In this document: positions 54,184-63,953 of the stretch, in pieces
Position numbering within the stretch: position 1 is the stretch's first letter
Layout: each line of letters opens with the position of its first letter
Assembly: GCF_022549675.1 (NCBI RefSeq)
Contig: NZ_JAKZGR010000007.1
Span: 1-64,000, forward strand
Direction: 5' to 3'
Source: Belliella kenyensis
Lineage (GTDB): Bacteria; Bacteroidota; Bacteroidia; Cytophagales; Cyclobacteriaceae
Length of the DNA stretch: 64,000 bases
Position numbers and translations under genes: made by a program
Notes under the pieces: generated by a model
The model's database searches: none
Seen by the model: the letters and a program-made list of their open reading frames with translations, nothing else
What the model was told of the DNA's origin: nothing

Positions 54184-54887
54184 TCCACATACCTTAGTAA
54201 AAGCCTCTTACTGATTGGGATAAAACTCTCCTCTACTGGTAACTGAAATTTTGAATGAATTCGATACGTAGCAGGATTTGGAAGCTCTTTGTACTCTTTT
54301 ACCAAGCTCATTTTGATATGCTCAAAAGTATAGATTAATGAGTGTCTTACATTTTTTATAAATTGGAGCATGATACCTTTAAATCGATCAACACTATTTT
54401 GAAAGAGATTGATCTGATACCTATAGATCAAAATATCCTTAGTCTTTTCTTGAGATAAAAGCACATAACCTTCCTTTTGATAGATAGGACTTATACCTAT
54501 TGGCTCGATAGACATTTCTCCTTCTAGAAAATCATAGATTCTTTTACCTTCCTCTATATGTTCTTTTAGCTGAGGAAGGGCATATTGAACAATATCCTCA
54601 AGCAGCTGCATCGTATCATCATCAATATGTAAGGGCTTGTAGTTGAATTTTAGCTTATCTAAGTCCGCATGGGTGATAAGCTTAGGAAAAGCAGCTTTGA
54701 GCTGTTCTTTGTTATCAGCAAATTGTCTCAACCTGCCATAGTGATGTATCAAGTCAGCGAGAGGAGGATAAAGCTTGACTTTTTTGAAATTTTGATCTAC
54801 ATCTTTCAAATAGGCCAAAAGAATGTATTTCTTGTACTCAAAATCTATCCATCCTTCTGTGATCCAGTTTTCAGATAATGTTTTCAT
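54180..54887 (-). CDS. Conserved-type hypothetical protein
   Basis: A soluble, helix-rich protein of 235 residues from ATG 54887 (MKTLSENWITEGWIDFEYKK); six additional codons are possible. It has no signal peptide or membrane segment. Recognisable segments are YLKDVDQNFKKVKLYPPLAD near the start and a C-terminal HSKFQLPVEESFIPISKRLL. I do not recognise a characterised family, although the look is that of a Bacteroidota-specific conserved protein. It is convergent with secG and divergent from groES. Confidence 0.8.
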   Translation of the reverse strand: MKTLSENWITEGWIDFEYKKYILLAYLKDVDQNFKKVKLYPPLADLIHHYGRLRQFADNKEQLKAAFPKLITHADLDKLKFNYKPLHIDDDTMQLLEDIVQYALPQLKEHIEEGKRIYDFLEGEMSIEPIGISPIYQKEGYVLLSQEKTKDILIYRYQINLFQNSVDRFKGIMLQFIKNVRHSLIYTFEHIKMSLVKEYKELPNPATYRIHSKFQLPVEESFIPISKRLLLRYVE

Positions 54888-55111
54888 AACGTTCGATTTA
54901 AGCACTTAAAATTTAGTAAATTTCTGACATAATATAAAGTTAAGATTGAAATTTTGACAGAAAAAAAATAAAAGAAATCAATTCTGACAGTCTCAATAAG
55001 GCGTTTTAAGACTTTATGGCAGGAACAAGTCAAGTTCGACGATTGGCACAAAAAGTGATTATTGATGCACGAAAGAAATTTGAACTAACCTTAATTAAAA
55101 CTAAATAATTT

Positions 55112-55390
55112 ATGTCACAAGTCAACATCAAGCCTCTTGCAGACAGAGTTCTGGTAGAGCCTGCTGCAGCTGAAGAAAAAACCGCTTCAGGATTGTACAT
55201 TCCAGATACAGCAAAAGAAAAGCCTCAAAAAGGCACCGTAGTAGCCGTAGGCAGTGGCAAAAAAGACGAACCATTGACTGTAAAAGTAGGCGACACTGTC
55301 CTTTATGGTAAGTATGCTGGTACTGAGCTTTCTGTGGATGGTAAGGATTTCTTGATCATGAGAGAAGCTGACATCTTTGCAGTACTTTAA
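55112..55390 (+). CDS. groES: Co-chaperonin GroES
   Basis: GroES caps the GroEL folding chamber. The 92 residues match the family: [19 protein letters not shown] at the start, the mobile loop with [17 protein letters not shown], and the C-terminal [13 protein letters not shown]. It is 43 bp upstream of groEL, forming the standard heat-shock operon. No CIRCE inverted repeat is visible upstream, so HrcA-type control is not supported here. Confidence 0.98.
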   Translation: MSQVNIKPLADRVLVEPAAAEEKTASGLYIPDTAKEKPQKGTVVAVGSGKKDEPLTVKVGDTVLYGKYAGTELSVDGKDFLIMREADIFAVL

Positions 55391-55430
55391 TCATTCTATC
55401 AAAAACATTCAAAAACCAAAAAGAATTTAA

Positions 55431-57059
<1,629 letters not shown>

Positions 57060-57087
57060 TCAGTTGCATCTTTTCATAGATGAATAA

Positions 57088-57120
57088 ACAAAAAAGGGAG
57101 AATTTTTCTCCCTTTTTTGT
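57088..57120 (+). terminator. groESL operon terminator
   Basis: AAAAAAGGGAG (57090-57100) pairs with CTCCCTTTTTT (57108-57118), with two further flanking pairs, and the U-rich 3-prime arm is typical of an intrinsic terminator. Confidence 0.88.
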
Positions 57121-57224
57121 TTCTATCACCTACCATTTCACGACAATAGATCATAGAAATCTCAAAAGTCCATCAATCATTAAATCATTTTTTCTGATAT
57201 AATTTTTCAATCATCCAAATATAA

Positions 57225-57240
57225 TTGTACTTTAGTACAA
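57225..57240. promoter_or_regulatory. Palindrome upstream of the response regulator gene
   Basis: TTGTACTTTAGTACAA has perfect 7-bp arms around a TT centre and lies 44 bp before the start codon, where an operator would be expected. No cognate regulator is identified. Confidence 0.35.
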
Positions 57241-57283
57241 AGTTACCTAAAGTCAAAGTCCACTTTTACCGCGATTAGTATTA

Positions 57284-57658
57284 ATGTATCAATTTTATTC
57301 CATCATTCTAGTAGACGATGATCCGATCAATAACTTGATCAATAAAAGACTCATCACCAAAATGAATATCGCAGAACAAGTGGAAGAGTATCTTGAAGCA
57401 GAAAAAGCACTTGCAAGATTGGCGAATATCTCGCCAGATGAAAAAACGCTTATTCTCCTCGATATCAATATGCCTGTGATGAATGGTTGGGATTTTCTCA
57501 ATCAATATCTAGAAAAAAATCAGCACAGAAAAGACAAAATCATTATGCTTTCAAGCTCTATAGATTTTCAAGATCAACAGAAAGCAAAAAAATATGATTG
57601 CGTGGAAGGTTTCATAGAAAAACCACTTACTCCCGATAAATTCAAGAATCTTCTTTAA
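57284..57658 (+). CDS. Single-domain response regulator (CheY-like)
   Basis: A stand-alone receiver domain of 124 residues. The acidic pocket is Asp11-Asp12-Asp13, the phosphoacceptor is Asp60 (LILLDINMPVMNGW), a Ser-rich switch follows (IIMLSSSID) and the conserved Lys is in EKPLTP. There is no output domain, so it signals by protein contact or acts as a phosphate relay. No histidine kinase is nearby. It lies 8 bp before corA and is probably co-transcribed with it. Confidence 0.93.
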   Translation: MYQFYSIILVDDDPINNLINKRLITKMNIAEQVEEYLEAEKALARLANISPDEKTLILLDINMPVMNGWDFLNQYLEKNQHRKDKIIMLSSSIDFQDQQKAKKYDCVEGFIEKPLTPDKFKNLL

Positions 57659-57666
57659 CTTTCCTT

Positions 57667-58665
57667 ATGGAAAACAATACCTTGAAAAGAAGTTTTGAGC
57701 TTTATGCCTTCTCAGAAAATCATTTTGAAAAGTATCACCTCAAGAGTATTCAGGAGATAGCTGAGACTATCTCTACAGATAAGAAATTTTGGCTTAATAT
57801 CTACAAAGGATCTGATGAATCGGTATTTAAAGAGGTGTGTGATTTTTTTGAAATTCATCCAGTAGCATTAGAAGATATTCAAAATACTGATCAAAGACCA
57901 AAGTTAGAAGACTTTGATAATTTCATTCTCATAGTCACGAAGATGCTATACACCAAGAGCTCGATAGAAGAGCTTGAAGTAGAACAGTTAAGCATCGTTT
58001 TCAATAAGAATCTGATCATAACATTTCAGGAGCATGCTTATGATATTTTTGACCCAATAAGGATAAGACTCGAAAATCCTCAAGGGAAAATGCGAAAACT
58101 GGGTACTGATTATTTTTCCTATACTTTACTTGATGCCATCTTAGATCAGTATTACGTGATTTTAGAACTGATTAGCGATCAGACCGAAAAACTCGAAGAT
58201 GACATCATACATGATCAAAAAAAGGTTCATCTTGCAGATATTTATAGACAGAGAAAAAACCTTCAGGAAATAAAAAAGATAGTGTGGCCTACCAGAGAAT
58301 TGATATCCTCATGGAGAAAATCTGACAGTCTATTTGTGACCAAAAAAGCCATACCCTTCATCAATGACATCTATGAAAGTGCAGTAGAAATCATTGAAAA
58401 TCTGGAGATGCAGAGGGAATCCATAACTACTCTGGTCGAAATCTTCATGTCAAACATAAGTTTGAAGCAAAATGAAGTCATGAAGACCCTGACGATCATA
58501 GCAACGATTTTTATACCTCTTACTTTCATAGCGGGAGTTTACGGGATGAATTTCGAATACATGCCCGAGCTAGGTTGGAAATATGGATACTTGACCAGCT
58601 GGATCTTCTTCATAGTAGTATCTTTGCTCATGGTGTTTTATTTCAAAAGAAAACGCTGGTTTTAG
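57667..58665 (+). CDS. corA: CorA-type magnesium/cobalt transporter
   Basis: An inner-membrane divalent-cation channel. The 332 residues form a large N-terminal cytoplasmic domain, a long stalk helix and two C-terminal membrane helices. The signature motif YGMN is at 292-295 and is followed by the MPELGW-type loop (EYMPELGWKYGY) and a basic C-terminal tail (KRKRWF). It belongs to the shorter CorA/MgtE-associated subgroup seen in Bacteroidota; preference between Mg2+ and other ions cannot be read from sequence. Confidence 0.95.
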   Translation: MENNTLKRSFELYAFSENHFEKYHLKSIQEIAETISTDKKFWLNIYKGSDESVFKEVCDFFEIHPVALEDIQNTDQRPKLEDFDNFILIVTKMLYTKSSIEELEVEQLSIVFNKNLIITFQEHAYDIFDPIRIRLENPQGKMRKLGTDYFSYTLLDAILDQYYVILELISDQTEKLEDDIIHDQKKVHLADIYRQRKNLQEIKKIVWPTRELISSWRKSDSLFVTKKAIPFINDIYESAVEIIENLEMQRESITTLVEIFMSNISLKQNEVMKTLTIIATIFIPLTFIAGVYGMNFEYMPELGWKYGYLTSWIFFIVVSLLMVFYFKRKRWF

Positions 58666-58747
58666 CAATTCTCTAAGATCAAAAGCATTTAAAAGTAGTA
58701 TTTTTACCCGTATCCGAGTAATATTGCATCAATTTGATATTTCGGAT

Positions 58748-59821
58748 ATGAATAAGCTAAATTTTTGTGTAATCAAAATCGGATCCAATGTATTGACCAC
58801 AGCCGAAGGGAAGCCTGATTTTGGAAGGATGAGTCATCTATCAGCTCAAGTGGCCACTCTGATTCAAGGGGGTACCAAAGTGATTCTTGTGAGTTCAGGA
58901 GCAGTCGCATTTGGCAGACAAGAACTAAAGCTATCAGATAAAATCAACCCAGTGATTAGGAAGCAAATTTGGGCATCGATGGGTCAAATCGAACTGATAA
59001 AAACCTACAAATCCCTGTTTAGTGAACATCAAATAGCCATTTCTCAAATTTTAGTTACAAAAGAAGACTTTAGAGATCGGAAGCATTTTCTAAACATGAA
59101 AAACTGTCTACTAGGGCTTCTTGATCAAAACATCATCCCTATAGTCAACGAGAATGATACTGTCGCTATTACTGAATTGATGTTTACAGATAATGATGAA
59201 CTGGCTAGCCTCACTGCTGCCATGGTGGATGCAGACTCCCTGATTCTTCTGACTAATGTAGATGGCATCTACACAGGCCCACCATCAGAGCCTTCTTCTG
59301 AACTTATCGAGAGAGTGGATGCCTTTTCTGATAATTTGTCCAGCTATATCTCCGCTACCAAGTCTTCATTTGGAAGAGGTGGAATGTTGACCAAGTTAAA
59401 TATGGCTAAAAGGTCTGCAAGTCTTGGAATTCAAGTAATCATTGCTAATGGCAAAAAAGACCATATTCTGAGTAAAATACAAAATAATCAAGGTTCATTC
59501 ACCTATTTTGAACCTAGCAAAATCAAACATGCAACAAAAAAATGGCTTGCCCATGGTGAACAATACTACAAAGGTGAAGTAACCATCAATGATGGTGCTA
59601 AGAATGCCCTTACCAGTCAAAAAATCAGCAGCTTACTACCTATAGGTGTGATCGATGTAAAAGGTGAGTTTGAAAAAGGCGACATCTTGAGAATCATAGA
59701 TCAAGAAGGCCAAAGGCTTGGATTAGGTAGAGCAGAATATGGCTCTAAGGCAACACAAGAAAAAATTGGCCTAAAAAATCAAAAACCAATTATTCACTAC
59801 AACTATTTATATATTTTCTAG
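58748..59821 (+). CDS. proB: Glutamate 5-kinase
   Basis: ProB phosphorylates glutamate in the first step of proline synthesis. From ATG 58748 the protein has 357 residues; an in-frame TTG at 58724 is less likely. The amino-acid kinase domain has KIGSNVLTTAEG, VSSGAVAFGRQE and NENDTVAITELMFTDNDELA, and a C-terminal PUA domain (about 270-357, INDGAKNAL...GDILRIID) is present as in E. coli. proA follows with 1 bp between stop and start, so the pair is coupled. Confidence 0.96.
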   Translation: MNKLNFCVIKIGSNVLTTAEGKPDFGRMSHLSAQVATLIQGGTKVILVSSGAVAFGRQELKLSDKINPVIRKQIWASMGQIELIKTYKSLFSEHQIAISQILVTKEDFRDRKHFLNMKNCLLGLLDQNIIPIVNENDTVAITELMFTDNDELASLTAAMVDADSLILLTNVDGIYTGPPSEPSSELIERVDAFSDNLSSYISATKSSFGRGGMLTKLNMAKRSASLGIQVIIANGKKDHILSKIQNNQGSFTYFEPSKIKHATKKWLAHGEQYYKGEVTINDGAKNALTSQKISSLLPIGVIDVKGEFEKGDILRIIDQEGQRLGLGRAEYGSKATQEKIGLKNQKPIIHYNYLYIF

Positions 59822-59822
59822 T

Positions 59823-61061
59823 ATGGATCAATTTCATGAAACATTTTCAAAACTCAAAGTAGCATCAAAGTCTCTTTCAAGGATTCATCCAGAACTCATC
59901 AATCAAGCTTTAGAAAAACTTGCAGTCAACACCTTGACTTCTGTTGAGGTCATTCTTGAAGCTAATCAAAAGGATTTAGCCAAAATGGACAAGAGCGATC
60001 CGAAGTATGACAGGCTATTACTGAATGAAGATCGTATTCAGGCAATAGTATCTGAAATCCGTCAAATCAAATCATTGCCAACTCCTTTAGGAAAATCCAT
60101 AGAAAATAGAACATTGGACAATGGACTCGAACTGAACAAAATATCTGTGCCACTGGGTGTACTCGGTGTGATCTATGAAGCTCGTCCAAATGTAACTTTC
60201 GATGTATTCTGTATTGCATTGAAATCTGGTAATGGACTAGTGCTCAAGGGAAGTTCTGATGCCGCAGATTCAAATCAAGCCATCATCAAGGTGATACATG
60301 ATACACTCTCACAACTCTCTTTACCAACGGAGGCATTTATCCTCCTTCCTCCTGAAAGATCCGCTACCCAAGCGCTACTTGAAGCAGTTGGTTTTGTAGA
60401 TATCATAATTCCTAGAGGAAGTCAAAGTCTCATCAATTATGTCAGAGATCATGCTAAGGTCCCAGTAATAGAAACTGGAGCTGGAATAGTACATTGTTTT
60501 TTCGATGAATCAGCTGACCTAGAGATGGGTAAGTCTATAATATTCAATGCAAAAACCAGACGACCAAGCGTTTGCAATAGCTTAGACTGCCTTATTATTC
60601 ATGAAAATAGGCTACATGATCTTCTGGCACTAATCACTGATTTGCTTGACGCAGAAGTAGAGATTTTCGCTGATCGGGCTGCATTATCTGTTCTACCTGA
60701 GCATGACCAAATCAAAGCTGCAAACGAATCACACTTTGGAACTGAATTTCTTGCCCTGAAAATGGCCATCAAAACAGTACAAAATATCGATGAAGCTTTG
60801 ACGCATATTGATCAGTTTAGTTCAAAACACAGTGAATCTATAGTAACAAATTCAGCAGAAAACAAAGAGATATTTCTTCAAGTAGTAGACGCCGCAGCAG
60901 TATATGTCAATGCTTCTACAGCTTTTACCGACGGCAATCAATTTGGTATGGGCGCTGAAATAGGTATAAGTACTCAGAAACTACACGCAAGGGGGCCTAT
61001 GGCTCTTCCAGAACTGACCAGTTACAAATGGGTAATTAGAGGAAATGGTCAGATCAGATAA
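59823..61061 (+). CDS. proA: Glutamate-5-semialdehyde dehydrogenase (gamma-glutamyl phosphate reductase)
   Basis: ProA reduces gamma-glutamyl phosphate to glutamate semialdehyde for proline synthesis. The 412 residues are of aldehyde-dehydrogenase fold. The catalytic Cys lies in NAKTRRPSVCNSLDC. Other landmarks are GVIYEARPNVTFD, LKGSSDAADSNQ, IPRGSQSLINYV and the C-terminal FGMGAEIGISTQKLHARGPM. It directly follows proB. proC is not in the window. Confidence 0.97.
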   Translation: MDQFHETFSKLKVASKSLSRIHPELINQALEKLAVNTLTSVEVILEANQKDLAKMDKSDPKYDRLLLNEDRIQAIVSEIRQIKSLPTPLGKSIENRTLDNGLELNKISVPLGVLGVIYEARPNVTFDVFCIALKSGNGLVLKGSSDAADSNQAIIKVIHDTLSQLSLPTEAFILLPPERSATQALLEAVGFVDIIIPRGSQSLINYVRDHAKVPVIETGAGIVHCFFDESADLEMGKSIIFNAKTRRPSVCNSLDCLIIHENRLHDLLALITDLLDAEVEIFADRAALSVLPEHDQIKAANESHFGTEFLALKMAIKTVQNIDEALTHIDQFSSKHSESIVTNSAENKEIFLQVVDAAAVYVNASTAFTDGNQFGMGAEIGISTQKLHARGPMALPELTSYKWVIRGNGQIR

Positions 61062-61071
61062 ATTTTTAAAT

Positions 61072-61123
61072 CTGGAAGGTAATGTTATAATCGATTGATA
61101 TATAGAAACAAAACACCTTCCAG
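61072..61123. other. Hairpin-forming inverted repeat after proA
   Basis: CTGGAAGGT (61072-61080) and ACCTTCCAG (61115-61123) are perfect complements around a 34-nt AT-rich loop, 11 bp after the proA stop. The lack of a T-run argues against an ordinary intrinsic terminator. It could be a processing or stabilising structure. Confidence 0.4.
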
Positions 61124-61327
61124 GTATTACTTAATGATCTCTGATAACTGATTGGTATTCAATAAAAATTGGAAAGGACTACGAATTATTAGTTTTAAAT
61201 AAATTTTCATAAAAATGTCTCAGATGGTCAAACTTTTTGAAACAAAGACAACTGAAATTTCTTACCCTAATGCGAAAACTGTAAGTAAAAAATGCTGTCC
61301 ATCTAGGTAATGCTAGACGACACACAT

Positions 61328-61732
61328 TTATTCGTCGAGCTCTGGTGACTTATTTTTCCAATTTGGATCATAGGATAGCTTTCCGACTGCATAAAGGTAA
61401 AGCACCTTTGAATACCTAAGCATGACAGGTATTAAGATGATATTCACCACAAGGACAGTTGATACATAAGTCCACACATCGGGGTCATCAAACACATAGT
61501 TGAGAATGATGAGTACATTGACAACCAGCGCTACTGAGAATGCATAACTGATGTACATTGCACCATAAAAGAAATCTGGCTCAGGCGTAAGTACAGCTTG
61601 GCATTTTGAACATCTATTATGAACATCGGATAACCTTCTATAACTAATCATGGAGACTGGAAAAATATTACCTTCCCTACATCTAGGACAGTTTCCACTT
61701 AGTATTGCTCCACCTAAACTTTTTTGACTCAT
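61328..61732 (-). CDS. DUF983 family membrane protein
   Basis: A protein of 134 residues with an N-terminal zinc-ribbon-like pair of CxxC motifs (NCPRCREGN and RCSKCQAV) and two membrane helices (about 65-84 and 90-110). This is the DUF983 layout. Function is not established; members are often near cytochrome oxidase assembly genes, but no such genes are seen here. The promoter box TACCTTTG (61748-61755, minus strand) predicts a leader of about 11 nt. Confidence 0.9.
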   Translation of the reverse strand: MSQKSLGGAILSGNCPRCREGNIFPVSMISYRRLSDVHNRCSKCQAVLTPEPDFFYGAMYISYAFSVALVVNVLIILNYVFDDPDVWTYVSTVLVVNIILIPVMLRYSKVLYLYAVGKLSYDPNWKNKSPELDE

Positions 61733-61747
61733 TTCTTTTTCTTTTCA

Positions 61748-61755
61748 CAAAGGTA
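61748..61755 (-). promoter_or_regulatory. -7 promoter box of the DUF983 gene
   Basis: TACCTTTG on the minus strand is an exact match to the TAnnTTTG box and identical to that of the SRP RNA. Predicted initiation is near 61743, 11 nt before the start codon. Confidence 0.55.
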
Positions 61756-61838
61756 CAATAGATCAATCGAAAAGACACTAAACAAAATGTTATAGATTTA
61801 GTAAAACATGAAATTAGAGATTCTTTATCCATATTTTC

Positions 61839-61846
61839 TATATTTG
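61839..61846 (+). promoter_or_regulatory. -7 promoter box abutting a start codon
   Basis: TATATTTG is followed after 5 nt by the ATG at 61852. Predicted initiation is at 61851-61852, so the mRNA should be leaderless or nearly so. Confidence 0.6.
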
Positions 61847-61851
61847 CAGGT

Positions 61852-62229
61852 ATGTTGACTAAATCGACCAGAAAAAATCAGCTAATCCAGTGGATCAATG
61901 TTCTCTTGGTAATTAATTTCATCAACCTGTCAGCAAATTTTTACAACTCTGACAGCATGTTCTCCCATGGGGTCAAAGTTCATGATCCGATTGACACACT
62001 TGCAGAGATCATTGTTGAGTTTATTTTTGACTTTGATAATCACATCATTCCAGACACTGAAAGTTCCCAAAATGAAAGGAAATTCAAGGACTTCAAATTA
62101 TTCTGTAATCAACCCTTTGGAAAAGAAAAAATTGAATTTGTTGTCAAATTGAAATCCTGGCCTTTGATCAATGAAGTCCTGCACTTATCCAATTGGGATG
62201 ATATCACTGGCCCTCCTCCAGAAGTCTAA
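61852..62229 (+). CDS. Uncharacterised protein with N-terminal hydrophobic segment
   Basis: A protein of 125 residues. A basic N-terminus (LTKSTRKNQ) and a hydrophobic stretch at about 10-27 (LIQWINVLLVINFINLSA) suggest a signal anchor or secretion signal. A polar region follows with DPIDTLAEIIVEFIFDFDNH and a C-terminus ending in DDITGPPPEV. I do not recognise the family. It is about 100 bp upstream of a probable outer-membrane barrel gene on the same strand, so the two may function together. A consensus promoter box directly precedes it. Confidence 0.7.
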   Translation: MLTKSTRKNQLIQWINVLLVINFINLSANFYNSDSMFSHGVKVHDPIDTLAEIIVEFIFDFDNHIIPDTESSQNERKFKDFKLFCNQPFGKEKIEFVVKLKSWPLINEVLHLSNWDDITGPPPEV

Positions 62230-62332
62230 ATTTTGAAGCTAAGCCTTGCAGGTTTTCTAACTTGCGATTGCAATTGAATGATTGCAAAAAAGAACCCTAT
62301 TTAGTTATCATAATTTAAGATTAAAAACCAAC

Positions 62333-63250
62333 ATGAAATACACCACACACTATAAGCTTTGGATAGCTTATGGCATACTATGCATATGTACAGCATTTAA
62401 TACTTGTGTTTTTGGACAAGAGGTAGAACAAGACAGCATAAGACAAGAACGAATCCAGCTAGATAGCATCTTCATAGCTGAGATAGAAATCCAAACTCCC
62501 ACTCAAAAACCGAAAGTACTACACGCAGAGCCACTTTACATTGACTTGATCAGAGATTTGGGTGCGAGGAAAGGAGAAAAAGAATGGAACCTTGGCATGG
62601 GAATGACCGACAAGAGAGGCTTTGACGAATATGAAGCTTTGGTAGAATATGAGTGGGCACCCATCGACCGATTAGGGTTTGAAATTGAAGTTCCTGTTAC
62701 GCTGTATTCAGCAAGAGGAGACATTTCTTCAAGAATTGATAGACCAGAAAATCGCGTAGAATCGCTAAAACTAGCCACTCAATGGTCATTTCTAGTATCT
62801 GAAAAAGCAAAAACTACCCTTGCCCTTGGGTACATTCATGAGTTTGAATTTGTGGATCTTAACAGAATCGGTCAAGGTGAAGTTTTTAAAGGCAATATTT
62901 ACAATCCATTTTTTGTAGCTGCAAAGAGATGGGGTAGGAACTATCATACTTTGGTATATACAGGGCCAAGGGTTGAAAAAATCTTCAATGAGCGTAGAGA
63001 AATTTCCTATGAAGTTCACTCAAATTTCCATTACATGATCCCAGGTACACGAAACTTCATCGGAATAGAATTCAACAAAGAGTTCCATCACAATGAGTTC
63101 ATAGGTGTGCTTCGACCTCAAATGAGGGTTGGTCTAGCAGAAAACTTAATGGTTGGTATCGTTACTGGAATCCCTGTCAGTGGCACTGAAAAAAGCATGA
63201 GCTCATTTGTGAGAATCATTTATGAGCCTGGATTCAAAACATTCCATTGA
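62333..63250 (+). CDS. Probable outer-membrane beta-barrel protein
   Basis: The protein has 305 residues from ATG 62333; the frame extends to a TTG at 62282 but the signal peptide reads from MKYTTHYK. The signal peptide ends near CVFGQ. After a short linker comes the conserved-looking motif KVLHAEPLYIDLIRDLGARK, then many alternating aromatic and glycine strands (WNLGMGMT, LEFEVEVPVTLY-like FEIEVPVTLYSARGD, ALGYIHEFEF). This supports a barrel of about a dozen strands. I cannot name the family. It is preceded by the 125-residue protein and its stop overlaps the GNAT start by 1 bp. Confidence 0.75.
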   Translation: MKYTTHYKLWIAYGILCICTAFNTCVFGQEVEQDSIRQERIQLDSIFIAEIEIQTPTQKPKVLHAEPLYIDLIRDLGARKGEKEWNLGMGMTDKRGFDEYEALVEYEWAPIDRLGFEIEVPVTLYSARGDISSRIDRPENRVESLKLATQWSFLVSEKAKTTLALGYIHEFEFVDLNRIGQGEVFKGNIYNPFFVAAKRWGRNYHTLVYTGPRVEKIFNERREISYEVHSNFHYMIPGTRNFIGIEFNKEFHHNEFIGVLRPQMRVGLAENLMVGIVTGIPVSGTEKSMSSFVRIIYEPGFKTFH

Positions 63251-63720
63251 TGGAAGTGGATACTTATTACCAACAACAAATGAATCCTTACAATATCAAG
63301 CCTTTTGAAAATGCTGATCAAGAGCAAATCATAAAAGTATGGGAAAAGTCCGTTCTTGCGACCCATGATTTTCTTCTTCATGAGGATTTCGTAGAATTAA
63401 AAGCCCTCGTTCAAACCATTAATTTTCATCAGCTTGAAGTATATTGCCTAGAGCAAAACCTAGAAATAGTTGGTTTTATGGGGATAGTTGGACAAAAAAT
63501 AGAGATGCTGTTCCTATCACCTGAACATATCGGAAAGGGTCAAGGCAGGCAACTTGTTCTATATGCTATACAAAAACATAATGTAAATAAAGTTGATGTA
63601 AATGAGCAAAATCAAAAAGCTCTGAATTTCTATCAAAAACTGGGATTTAGAGCTTTTGATCGCAGTGAAAAAGATGATCAAGGGAAGCCATATCCCATTG
63701 TAAGAATGGAATATAGCTAG
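63250..63720 (+). CDS. GNAT family N-acetyltransferase
   Basis: An acetyl-CoA-dependent acetyltransferase of 156 residues from ATG 63250, which shares its A with the TGA of the barrel gene; Met at 63283 (MNPYNIKPFE) is an alternative. The GNAT core shows strand IEMLFLSPEHIGKGQGRQLV with the acetyl-CoA pyrophosphate loop, and the C-terminal VNEQNQKALNFYQKLGFRA. Substrate unknown; overall it resembles YjaB-type small-molecule acetyltransferases. Its stop overlaps that of the convergent gene at a CTAG. Confidence 0.9.
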   Translation: MEVDTYYQQQMNPYNIKPFENADQEQIIKVWEKSVLATHDFLLHEDFVELKALVQTINFHQLEVYCLEQNLEIVGFMGIVGQKIEMLFLSPEHIGKGQGRQLVLYAIQKHNVNKVDVNEQNQKALNFYQKLGFRAFDRSEKDDQGKPYPIVRMEYS

Positions 63721-63953
63721 AATTGCTTTGGAACTATTCCTTTGCCTGTTTCTAGGCATTCGTCAAGTTCATAATCATGACCTTTACCCCATCGAAGCAA
63801 TTCCTCTATAGTGTAAATTTCTGTAGTCTCTATGTCTTTTACTTTGAAATTGGAGCCAGAAAGTCTTGCTAAAATTTCAAGCTTTCTGACTTCTCCCATA
63901 TTCTTAAAAGCATATACTCTCCCTACCCTTAAATTGTCTAAAGCAATAGGCAT
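63717..63953 (-). CDS. Small conserved-type hypothetical protein
   Basis: A soluble protein of 78 residues with a beta-rich N-terminus (LRVGRVYAFKNMGEVRKLEI, a small-barrel look) and an acidic C-terminal part (YTIEELLRWGKGHDYELDEC). I do not recognise the family. Its stop codon shares the CTAG palindrome at 63717-63720 with the stop of the convergent GNAT gene. The start region lies within 50 bp of the window edge and looks complete. Confidence 0.7.
   Translation of the reverse strand: MPIALDNLRVGRVYAFKNMGEVRKLEILARLSGSNFKVKDIETTEIYTIEELLRWGKGHDYELDECLETGKGIVPKQF

Noticed and set aside
55045-55065. TTGGCAC followed by TGATT upstream of groES, resembling a sigma-54 -24/-12 promoter
   Set aside because: The -24 half fits, but the -12 half lacks the invariant GC, so the match is incomplete.
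54906-55111. Search for a CIRCE element upstream of groES
   Set aside because: No TTAGCACTC/GAGTGCTAA inverted repeat is present.
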